A stretch of 7,967 nt of DNA, from positions 1-7,967 of the forward strand of contig JBFYSV010000040.1 in assembly GCA_041301185.1 (NCBI GenBank), written 5' to 3'. Below the pieces are notes generated by a model. That model saw nothing but the letters and a program-made list of their open reading frames with translations. It ran no database searches and was not told where the DNA came from. Source of the stretch: JAQBDA01 sp041301185. Its GTDB lineage: Bacteria > Chloroflexota > Anaerolineae > Anaerolineales > UBA4823. Shown piece by piece: positions 1 to 4,737 of the stretch. Numbering within the stretch: position 1 is the first letter of the stretch; every line of letters starts with the position of its first letter. The position numbers and the translations under genes are program-made.

Positions 1-80
1 AATAATACCTTAAAAGTTATATATACGCAATTGCCACAGAGTTGTCATAAAAACCATTCACCACGAAGTCACCAGACACG

Positions 81-227
81 AAGGTTGACGAAGTTTTTAT
101 TTTCAGTACAGGCATAGAGAGTGCAGAGTTTTTGTAGGGGCGGAGCAGAAGAGACGCGCATTGCGGGGAAAGGGTTCCCTTGCTCCGCCCTTTTTGTTCT
201 CCAAGGTACACGAAGTTTTTATTTTCA
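81..227 (+). repeat. Direct repeat pair (81-105 and 203-227)
   Basis: Bases 81-105 and 203-227 match at 23 of 25 positions. They include an exact 18-bp match, ACGAAGTTTTTATTTTCA, at 88-105 and 210-227. Both copies are followed by a diverged TAGAGA-containing stretch and then a GTAGGGGCG palindrome. This suggests the whole unit of about 110-120 bp (81-200, then 203-312) was duplicated in tandem and has since diverged. The units are spaced 122 bp apart at this position. Confidence 0.7.
134..194. repeat. GTAGGGGCG palindrome, copy A (degenerate)
   Basis: The perfect arms are GGGCGGAGCA (138-147) and TGCTCCGCCC (181-190). Aligned with copies B and C, the core has the same 15-31-15 geometry (134-148, loop 149-179, 180-194), but the outer right arm has changed from CCTAC to TTTTT. 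As a result the plus-strand RNA would end in a GC-rich stem followed by TTTTTGTTCT. That resembles an intrinsic terminator with an unusually long loop, and could serve a gene left of the window. Confidence 0.65.
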
Positions 228-249
228 TACTAGACTTAGAGAAATCAGC

Positions 250-310
250 GTAGGGGCGCAGCAAAAAGCCGAAAGAGTGGTCATCAGGGCTTCTCTTGCT
301 GCGCCCCTAC
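250..310. repeat. GTAGGGGCGCAGCAA palindrome, copy B
   Basis: There are perfect 15-bp arms, GTAGGGGCGCAGCAA (250-264) and TTGCTGCGCCCCTAC (296-310), around a 31-nt loop. A fixed 19-nt segment (311-329) separates the right arm from CGTGGTTCA (330-338), exactly as in copy C. When reverse-complemented, the loop begins GAGAAG like the loop of copy C and matches it at about 18 of 31 positions, against about 10 of 31 in direct orientation. The core therefore appears inverted relative to copy C. Confidence 0.85.
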
Positions 311-431
311 TACGTAGGCTGCATTCCTTCGTGGTTCATTCTCGAATCCCACCCTACCCGCCTCTTTGCGGTAGATCCCCATCCAGACCCCTTCCAAGCA
401 TAAATATATTATTAGAAACCTATACAATAGC

Positions 432-460
432 TTGACACAAGGCTTGAGTTGTGATATATT
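432..460 (+). promoter_or_regulatory. Sigma-70-type promoter of the doxX-ndh unit
   Basis: The -35 box is TTGACA (432-437), identical to consensus. It is followed by a 17-bp spacer and a -10 box TATATT (455-460), which matches TATAAT at five of six positions. Transcription should start near 467, giving a leader of about 60 nt before the ATG at 528. AT-rich DNA at 399-416 lies upstream. It is the best promoter I found in the window. Because the -10 box lies inside an inverted repeat (449-466), it is probably repressible. Confidence 0.75.
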
Positions 461-466
461 TCACTT
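449..466 (+). promoter_or_regulatory. Rex-like (or CRP/FNR-like) operator over the -10 box
   Basis: The sequence TTGTGATATATTTCACTT contains GTGA-N6-TCAC symmetry with the -10 hexamer forming exactly the N6. The known Rex operator pattern is close to TTGTGAA-N4-TTCACAA. This site keeps the left TTGTGA and the inner TTCAC, and differs at one inner position and the last two bases. Rex represses respiratory genes, including ndh in Bacillus subtilis, when NADH is high. TGTGA-N6-TCA also fits the CRP family, so the regulator is not certain. A bound protein here would block RNA polymerase. No rex or crp gene lies in the window. Confidence 0.5.
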
Positions 467-527
467 AAATAGTAAGTAAAATTTATCTTATTAGTAGGAA
501 TTACGCTGTTTTCCGTGGAGGTAGACA

Positions 528-1016
528 ATGAACACGACCCAAACCAGTTTGCAGCTCGCTGAGCTTTACGACAAAATCGACCGCTCGATCACCCGCTGGA
601 TGGCTGGCTACGGCCTGACGATCCTGCGCCTGGGGCTGGGGGTGGTCTTCTTCTGGTTCGGCGCCCTCAAGCTCGCCCCGGGGATCAGCCCGGCGGAGGT
701 GCTGGTGCGCAACACGATCTACTTTATCGACCCGGATATCTTCCTGCCCGTGCTGGCGATCTGGGAGATGGTGATCGGCCTGGGGCTGCTGACCGGCAAA
801 TTCCTGCGGGCAACCCTGCTGCTGCTCTTCGCCCAGATGGTCGGCACCGCCATGCCCCTGGTGGTGCTGCCCGAGGCGGTATGGACAAATTTTCCATTCG
901 TGCTGACCCTGGAAGGGCAGTACATCGTCAAGAACCTGGTGATCATCGGCTCTGCTATCGTGCTGGGCGGTACGGTGCGCGGCGGGCGCCTGGTGGCGGA
1001 ACCCGAGGAAGGCTGA
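528..1016 (+). CDS. DoxX/YkgB-like four-helix membrane protein
   Basis: This 162-residue protein has four likely membrane segments at about 28-48, 72-89, 93-114 and 131-149. A charged, probably cytoplasmic, N-terminal helix precedes them. The first segment, with ILRLGLGVVFFWFGALKL, resembles the DoxX and YkgB (DUF417) families, and the length is typical for them. There is no cleavable signal peptide. The ATG at 528 is set by GGAGGT at 517-522, five bases upstream. The stop is three bases before the NDH-2 start, so the two genes should be translated from one message. DoxX relatives are small membrane partners of redox enzymes, such as the DoxD/DoxA thiosulfate:quinone oxidoreductase and the mycobacterial DoxX-SseA-SodA complex. 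The inferred role is a membrane partner or quinone-linked accessory of the adjacent dehydrogenase. The exact function is unknown. Confidence 0.75.
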   Translation: MNTTQTSLQLAELYDKIDRSITRWMAGYGLTILRLGLGVVFFWFGALKLAPGISPAEVLVRNTIYFIDPDIFLPVLAIWEMVIGLGLLTGKFLRATLLLLFAQMVGTAMPLVVLPEAVWTNFPFVLTLEGQYIVKNLVIIGSAIVLGGTVRGGRLVAEPEEG

Positions 1017-1019
1017 GCC

Positions 1020-2453
1020 ATGAACCCGAAAACCAATCCATCCAGCCATCAGGTAGTCATCGTGGGGGGCGGCTTCGGCGGGCTTTATGCCGCCCAGGCA
1101 CTGCGAGGCGCCCCGGTACAGATCACCCTGATCGATAAACGCAATTTCCACCTGTTCCAGCCGCTGCTCTACCAGGTGGCGACCGGCGGGCTCTCTCCGG
1201 CGGATATCGCCTCGCCGCTGCGCGCCATCTTGAAAAGCCAGGCCAACGCCCGGGTTGTCCAGGCGGAGGTCATCGATATCAATCCCCAGACACAGAAGGT
1301 CATCCTTGCGGACGGCGATCTGCACTACGACTCACTGGTGCTGGCGACCGGGGCACAGAACCACTACTTCGGGCAGCCCGCCTGGGAAGAACGCGCCCCC
1401 GGCTTGAAGACTATCGAAGACGCGGTGGAGATCCGCCGCCGGGTGCTGCTGGCTTTCGAGGCCGCCGAGCGCGAGCAGGAACCGCTCCGGCGCAAAGCCT
1501 GGACGACCTTCGTGGTGATCGGCGGCGGTCCGACCGGGGTGGAGCTGGCGGGGGCAATCGCCGAGCTGGCGCACGTCACCCTGAAGGGCGAGTTCAGCCG
1601 CTTCGACCCTGCCCAGGCGGAGATCATCCTGCTGGAAGGTAAGGCTGCCATCCTGCCCGAGTACCCGCAGCAGGCCTCCGCCCAGGCGCAGGTGGCGCTC
1701 GAGAAGCTGGGCGTGAAGGTGCTGACCGGCGCCATGGTGGAGGATATCCAGCCCGAGGCGCTCACCTACCGCCAGGTGGATGGCGCAGCCGCCCGCATCG
1801 ACACCCACACCACCCTGTGGGCTGCCGGGATGAGCGCCTCGCCCCTGGCGCAGACCGTCCACCTGCGCACCGGCGCCCAGCTCGACCGCTCCGGACGGGT
1901 GGTGGTCGGCCCGCAGTTGACAGTCCCCGGCTATCCGGACATCTATGTCATCGGCGATATGGCCCATTTCGCCCCGCCCGGCGGCGTAGAATCTGCCGGC
2001 GGCGGTGAATCTGCCGGCGCAAAGCCCTTACCCGGGATTGCCCCGGTCGCCATGCAGCAGGGGCGCTACGTGGCAAACCTGATCCGTGCCCGCCTGGAAG
2101 GCATAACTCTGCCTGGCTTTGCCTACCGGGATAAAGGCAGCCTGGCGGTCATCGGGCGCAACGCGGCCGTGGCGGTTTTCGGCAGGCTGCGCATCCACGG
2201 CTTCCTGGCCTGGTTCGCCTGGGTGTTCATCCACATCTGGTACCTGATCGAGTTCGACAACAAGCTGATGGTGCTGGTACAGTGGGCGTGGAACTACTTC
2301 ACCCGCCGGCGCGGGGCGCGCCTGATCACCGGCCGCGAATCTGGCATATTAAGCCAAGAGCAGAAACACAAAGAGCACCAAGAAAGCACAAAGGCTCACG
2401 AAGAAATATCTGGTAGGGGCGCAGCAAGAGAAGTCCGAATTGCCGTTAATTGA
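1020..2453 (+). CDS. ndh: Type II NADH:quinone oxidoreductase (NDH-2)
   Basis: This is a 477-residue, single-subunit flavoprotein that passes electrons from NADH to membrane quinone without pumping protons. Visible parts: the FAD-binding GGGFGG loop at about 16-21; LVLATGA at 106-112; a second Rossmann loop, GGGPTGVE, at about 168-175, for NADH; LWAAG at 266-270; YVIGDMAH at 309-316 for FAD; and APVAMQQG at 341-348, where NDH-2 contacts quinone. An amphipathic C-terminal membrane anchor around 390-430 ends in RGARLITG. The start at 1020 has GAGGAAGG at 1005-1012. Two oddities stand out. A 12-residue GGVESA/GGGESA duplication sits in the loop at about 321-332. Family homology stops near residue 438, and about the last 35 residues (from about 2352) are encoded by an inserted repeat element that also supplies the stop codon. 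A sulfide:quinone reductase is less likely given the whole motif set. Confidence 0.92.
   Translation: MNPKTNPSSHQVVIVGGGFGGLYAAQALRGAPVQITLIDKRNFHLFQPLLYQVATGGLSPADIASPLRAILKSQANARVVQAEVIDINPQTQKVILADGDLHYDSLVLATGAQNHYFGQPAWEERAPGLKTIEDAVEIRRRVLLAFEAAEREQEPLRRKAWTTFVVIGGGPTGVELAGAIAELAHVTLKGEFSRFDPAQAEIILLEGKAAILPEYPQQASAQAQVALEKLGVKVLTGAMVEDIQPEALTYRQVDGAAARIDTHTTLWAAGMSASPLAQTVHLRTGAQLDRSGRVVVGPQLTVPGYPDIYVIGDMAHFAPPGGVESAGGGESAGAKPLPGIAPVAMQQGRYVANLIRARLEGITLPGFAYRDKGSLAVIGRNAAVAVFGRLRIHGFLAWFAWVFIHIWYLIEFDNKLMVLVQWAWNYFTRRRGARLITGRESGILSQEQKHKEHQESTKAHEEISGRGAAREVRIAVN
1980..2015 (+). repeat. In-frame 18-bp tandem duplication inside ndh
   Basis: Bases 1980-1997 and 1998-2015 match at 16 of 18 positions and encode GGVESA followed by GGGESA. 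The duplication lies between the FAD-binding IGDMAHF segment and the KPLPGIAPVAMQQG segment, where relatives usually have a short loop. It adds residues without shifting the frame. Confidence 0.8.
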
Positions 2454-2504
2454 TTTTTTTGCTGCGCCCCTACGACATGCCTTAGTGCGCTGCGTGGTTC
2501 AATG
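2352..2504 (+). repeat. Composite repeat element overlapping the ndh 3' end
   Basis: An array of CACNAAG-like heptamers starts at 2367, 2376, 2387 and 2397, a spacing of about 10 bp. The GTAGGGGCGCAGCAA palindrome (2413-2473), a 19-nt segment and CGTGGTTCA (2493-2501) follow. This reproduces the order and spacing seen near 57-338. The element is read in frame as the tail of NDH-2, and the TGA at 2451-2453 lies in the palindrome loop. The left boundary is approximate. No flanking target duplication is obvious. Confidence 0.65.
2413..2473. repeat. GTAGGGGCGCAGCAA palindrome, copy C
   Basis: Perfect 15-bp arms at 2413-2427 and 2459-2473 are identical in sequence to those of copy B, with a 31-nt loop of the same length as copies A and B. 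The left arm and most of the loop are coding for NDH-2, whose stop codon is at 2451-2453. A T7 run (2454-2460) lies just after the stop but inside the loop and right arm, so this is not a standard terminator arrangement. Confidence 0.85.
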
Positions 2505-2537
2505 TTTAATTTCCGCCCTACAATGCCCTTCCACTGT

Positions 2538-2572
2538 CAGACCCTAAGGGTTTTTGAAACCCTTAGGGTCTG
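2538..2572. repeat. CAGACCCTAAGGGTTT palindrome in the convergent junction
   Basis: Perfect 16-bp arms, CAGACCCTAAGGGTTT (2538-2553) and its complement (2557-2572), flank a three-base loop, TTG. It sits between the convergent NDH-2 and adaptor genes and would form a strong hairpin in RNA from either strand. It could slow or end transcription both ways, but neither side has a T-tract, so I class it as a repeat, not a proven terminator. Similar palindromes recur between genes in Chloroflexota and cyanobacteria, to my knowledge. Confidence 0.85.
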
Positions 2573-2579
2573 GGTAAAT

Positions 2580-2602
2580 CTTCGACTCCGCTCAGGGCGA
2601 AG
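2580..2602. repeat. CTTCGACTCCGCTCAGG short repeat
   Basis: CTTCG (2580-2584) and CGAAG (2598-2602) form a short inverted repeat around ACTCCGCTCAGGG. I recognise the CTTCGACTCCGCTCAGG core as a widespread small intergenic repeat in several bacterial phyla. Only one copy is present in this window, so its repeat status rests on that recollection. Confidence 0.45.
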
Positions 2603-2612
2603 CAGCTACAAA

Positions 2613-2634
2613 CTCCGTGCCTTGGTGGTTGAAT
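2613..2634 (-). repeat. Inverted remnant of the CACNAAG array
   Basis: Read on the minus strand, this stretch gives TTCAACCACCAAGGCACGGAG, with CACCAAG and CACGGAG motifs like those at 62-93 and 2367-2403. With the array at 2367-2403 it brackets the junction, much as the inverted ends at 57-68 and 327-338 bracket the upstream region. It lies about 10 bp downstream of the adaptor gene's stop codon. Confidence 0.5.
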
Positions 2635-2642
2635 CTTTGTTA

Positions 2643-3896
2643 CTACTCCCCGGTATCAAAACTCACTTCGGCGCTCATCCCGGCGCGCAAATCCGGGAGA
2701 GGTGTATCCAGATCGACCGTCGTTTTGTACACCACATCGCCGCCAAGCGTGTCTGCCGTCGGCGCAATCAGGATCACCTTCCCGGGCACATCCTGGTTCA
2801 AGGCATCGATGAAAACCGAGACAGGTTGCCCGACTCGAATCTTGGGGACATCGCGCTCGCTCAGGTCGGTGGTTTCGACGCGCAGGTGCTCCAGGTCGAC
2901 CAGCTCCACGACCGTTTGACCCGGCGTTACCCATTCCTGACCCTGGAAATTGACCTTGCTGACCGTCCCGTCAAAGGGGGCTTTCAGCTCCAGGTTTAAC
3001 AGGCTGGCGCGGGCGGCATCTGCCCTATCCTGAGCGGTTTCCACCCGCGCCAGGGCCAGAGCCAGCTCGTCGGGTGCCGGACCGCCCTTTAGCAGCTCAA
3101 GCTTGTCTTGCGCCAGCTTGAGCCTGGCGTTGGCAATTTCCAGCTCATACTGCGCCTGCTGGTAATCGAACTCGGGCACGATGACACCCGTCAGGCGGTT
3201 ATACTGCTTGAGGGCATTGTCATAACGCTTCTGGGCGTCCGAAAGTTTGCTGAGCAAAGCCGCCCGCTTGAAGTTGCTCTCCGGCTTTTTCTCGTAAGGC
3301 TTAAAGTCCTTCTTCGCCTGTTCCAGGGCGCGCTCAGCCAGGGCCAAATTCGAGCTGGCAACCTGGATGTCGATCGGTTCAGACGAGATATTGAAACCAT
3401 TGATCACTCGCTGGGCATCCCGCACGGCATCCCGCGCTTCCGTGTACGCTTGTAGCGCGGCGGCTTGCTCTTCCGGCAAATCGTCGCTGAGCTTTTGCAA
3501 CGCCTGCTGAGCGACCCTCACCTCCAGCTCGACTACTGAGAGAGCCGCCTGGAGCTGCTCGGCGCCAGCCAGACGGGCCAGCACCTGACCGGCCTCAACC
3601 CGCTCGCCGACGGCTACTTCCACCGTCTCCAGCTCGCCGCTCAGCGCAAAAGCCAGCTGCGCTTCTTGGGCCGGGACAATAACTCCCGAAGCGACTACGC
3701 CGCCGCCGCTGCCGCTTACGCTTACGCTTAGGCCGGTCGAGGTTGTGCCGCTGGTATCCGAAGTCGTGGCACTACTATCCAGCATGACGGTGGGCAGCGC
3801 CTCAGGAGTCGATCTCGCAAAAGCGCTGCATCCCGCCAGGGCAAGTGCGATCAACAAGATCACAACCAACTTTTGCGCCAGTGTCTTGCAGCTCAT
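2643..3896 (-). CDS. MacA/HlyD-like lipoprotein adaptor (membrane fusion protein)
   Basis: This 417-residue periplasmic adaptor belongs with the ABC transporter encoded just upstream. A hydrophobic signal at about 8-21 ends in a lipobox (LAGC, Cys23), so the mature protein should be lipid-anchored. A Ser/Thr/Gly linker spans about 41-66. The split lipoyl domain has its first half at about 70-110 (GELETVEVAVGERVEAGQ) and its second at about 301-335 (APFDGTVSKVNFQGQEWV). Between them is a long, charged, Ala- and Gln-rich coiled-coil hairpin, about 111-300. A beta-barrel domain follows to the C-terminus. The ATG at 3896 is one base after the ATPase stop, and its AGGAG (3903-3907) lies inside the ATPase gene, so translation is probably coupled. 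E. coli MacA is membrane-anchored and works with TolC; no TolC-like gene is present here. Confidence 0.9.
   Translation of the reverse strand: MSCKTLAQKLVVILLIALALAGCSAFARSTPEALPTVMLDSSATTSDTSGTTSTGLSVSVSGSGGGVVASGVIVPAQEAQLAFALSGELETVEVAVGERVEAGQVLARLAGAEQLQAALSVVELEVRVAQQALQKLSDDLPEEQAAALQAYTEARDAVRDAQRVINGFNISSEPIDIQVASSNLALAERALEQAKKDFKPYEKKPESNFKRAALLSKLSDAQKRYDNALKQYNRLTGVIVPEFDYQQAQYELEIANARLKLAQDKLELLKGGPAPDELALALARVETAQDRADAARASLLNLELKAPFDGTVSKVNFQGQEWVTPGQTVVELVDLEHLRVETTDLSERDVPKIRVGQPVSVFIDALNQDVPGKVILIAPTADTLGGDVVYKTTVDLDTPLPDLRAGMSAEVSFDTGE
3713..3730 (-). repeat. Three tandem hexamers in the adaptor linker
   Basis: CGCTTA is repeated three times without mismatch on the plus strand and encodes the alternating Ser-Val run LSVSVS on the minus strand. 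A GCC-rich run encoding Gly/Ser lies beside it (about 3699-3713). Gain or loss of a unit would change the linker between lipid anchor and lipoyl domain by two residues and keep the frame. Confidence 0.75.
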
Positions 3897-3897
3897 A

Positions 3898-4617
3898 TTA
3901 TGCTCCTACGCCAACCAGCTCCTCATCTGTCTTTTGGGCAGCATGATTCTCAACGATGAGGCCGTCTTGTAAAGTGATGACGCGCCGGGCATACTGGATG
4001 ACGCGCGGGTCGTGGGTGGCAAACACGAAAGTAACGCCGGTCTCCTGGTTGATGCGCAGCATCGTCTCCATGACCTGCTTGCCGTTGGCGGTATCCAGGT
4101 TGGCAGTGGGCTCATCTGCCAGGATGAGGGCCGGTTTTGTTGCCAGGGCGCGGGCGACTGCCACGCGCTGCTGCTCCCCGCCGCTGAGCTGGTCTGGGCG
4201 CTGGTGTCCGCGCTCCGTCAGGCCGACTGCCGCCAGCAGATCACCCACGCGCTGGCGTCGCTCCGCGGCGCTGTGACCATTCAAGAGCAACGGCATTTCA
4301 ATGTTCTCGTAGGCTGTCAGGGTGGGGATCAGGGCAAAGAACTGAAAGATAAAGCCGATCGCCCCGCGGCGCATATCGGCCCGCTGGTTGCGGTTAAGCC
4401 TGGAGACATCTTTGCCGTTGATGAACACCCGCCCGCTGGTGGGCTGGTCCAGGCAGCCGATTAACTGTAAAAGGGTGGTCTTACCCGAGCCGGAGGGTCC
4501 CACCAGGGCGGTGAACTCACCGCTCTCGATGCTCAAATTAACCCCGCGCAAAGCCTGTGTCTCCAGCTTGCCGATCTGGTAAATACGGGTTGCGTTTTCA
4601 ATCTTGACGACTTCCAT
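3898..4617 (-). CDS. ABC transporter ATPase, LolD/MacB family
   Basis: This 239-residue cytoplasmic ATPase has every catalytic motif: Walker A GPSGSGKT (40-47), Q-loop Gln92, signature LSGGEQQR (144-151), Walker B LILADE (164-169) with catalytic Glu169, D-loop NLD (173-175) and switch His202. The LSGGEQQR signature and compact single-domain length are typical of the LolD/MacB/FtsE group, which pairs with FtsX-type permeases and uses ATP to drive a mechanical cycle across the membrane. The start at 4617 follows AGGAG (4625-4629), seven bases upstream. The gene is separated by 120 nt from the permease gene before it and by one base from the adaptor gene after it. In E. coli MacB the ATPase is fused to the permease; here it is separate, as in LolCDE. 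Confidence 0.95.
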   Translation of the reverse strand: MEVVKIENATRIYQIGKLETQALRGVNLSIESGEFTALVGPSGSGKTTLLQLIGCLDQPTSGRVFINGKDVSRLNRNQRADMRRGAIGFIFQFFALIPTLTAYENIEMPLLLNGHSAAERRQRVGDLLAAVGLTERGHQRPDQLSGGEQQRVAVARALATKPALILADEPTANLDTANGKQVMETMLRINQETGVTFVFATHDPRVIQYARRVITLQDGLIVENHAAQKTDEELVGVGA

Positions 4618-4667
4618 GTTGTCTCTCCTGACGGATATTCATTTACTTTTAGTAGTTATGCAGTTCA

Positions 4668-4693
4668 GGGGAAGATGGGGGTGTTTGGGCGGG
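4668..4693 (+). other. Putative G-quadruplex motif
   Basis: On the plus strand four G-tracts (4668-4671, 4677-4681, 4687-4689 and 4691-4693) are separated by loops of 5, 5 and 1 nt, which meets the usual G3+N1-7 pattern. The plus strand is the template for this operon, so it would affect DNA or polymerase passage, not the mRNA. It overlaps the left arm of the hairpin at 4677-4715, so the two structures exclude each other. Folding is not shown. Confidence 0.4.
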
Positions 4694-4715
4694 CAGCGCC
4701 TGCCCAAACACCCCC
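4677..4715 (-). repeat. Strong intra-operon hairpin before the ATPase gene
   Basis: Bases 4677-4686 pair perfectly with 4706-4715. An inner GGGCAG/CTGCCC stem (4691-4696, 4700-4705) closes a three-base loop. A four-base bulge (4687-4690) interrupts one side, giving 16 pairs in all. A smaller hairpin (ACGCA 4723-4727, TGCGT 4733-4737) lies between it and the permease stop codon. On the minus-strand transcript no T-tract follows, so full termination is unlikely. RNA processing, stabilisation of the upstream message or partial attenuation between permease and ATPase genes are possible roles. Confidence 0.75.
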
Positions 4716-4737
4716 TCCTCCCACGCAATGAGTGCGT

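Larger units (their letters stand above)
57..338. repeat. Composite repeat region bounded by inverted ends
   Basis: The left end TTCACCACGAAG (57-68) and the right end CTTCGTGGTTCA (327-338) are inverted copies matching at 10 of 12 positions. Between them lie an array of CACNAAG-like heptamers (starts near 62, 70, 77 and 87) and two palindromic cores (134-194 and 250-310). No transposase is present, so if this is mobile it is non-autonomous (MITE- or REP-like). The same layout recurs at about 2352-2504 across the 3' end of the NDH-2 gene. Treating the whole span as one unit is an inference from the matching ends and shared internal order. Confidence 0.55.
1..527. other. Non-coding, repeat-rich leader region upstream of doxX-ndh
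   Basis: I see no credible gene here. The open frames are short, cross the palindromic repeats and encode no recognisable domain. Bases 1-56 are AT-rich and featureless to me. About 57-338 is a composite of short repeats listed separately. Bases 339-398 hold nothing I can name. Bases 399-416 are very AT-rich and lie just upstream of the promoter at 432, where they could partly act as an UP element. Bases 467-527 would be the 5' leader of the doxX message. It contains one weak AT-rich hairpin (about 471-492, seven pairs including one G-U) and the ribosome binding site GGAGGT at 517-522. Confidence 0.7.

Noticed and set aside
17..211. Minus-strand open frame of 64 codons
   Set aside because: It crosses the CACNAAG array and palindrome copy A, and no family is recognisable.
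57..338. CRISPR array
   Set aside because: The repeats are few, diverged, irregularly spaced and palindromic around loops, with no uniform spacers and no cas genes.
121..435. Plus-strand open frame of 104 codons
   Set aside because: It runs through both upstream palindromes and the inverted end, has no domain or ribosome binding site I can see, and its composition follows the repeats.
501..1325. Long minus-strand open frame opposite doxX and ndh
   Set aside because: It is antisense to two well-supported genes, rich in Gln, His, Arg and Asp as expected for a GC-rich shadow frame, and shows no domain.
2538..2572. Definite bidirectional Rho-independent terminator
   Set aside because: The stem is strong but no T-tract follows on either strand. 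It is kept as a repeat with possible terminator activity.
2502..2999. Plus-strand open frame starting in the junction
   Set aside because: It starts inside repeats and then runs antisense to the adaptor gene's beta-barrel region, with no recognisable domain.
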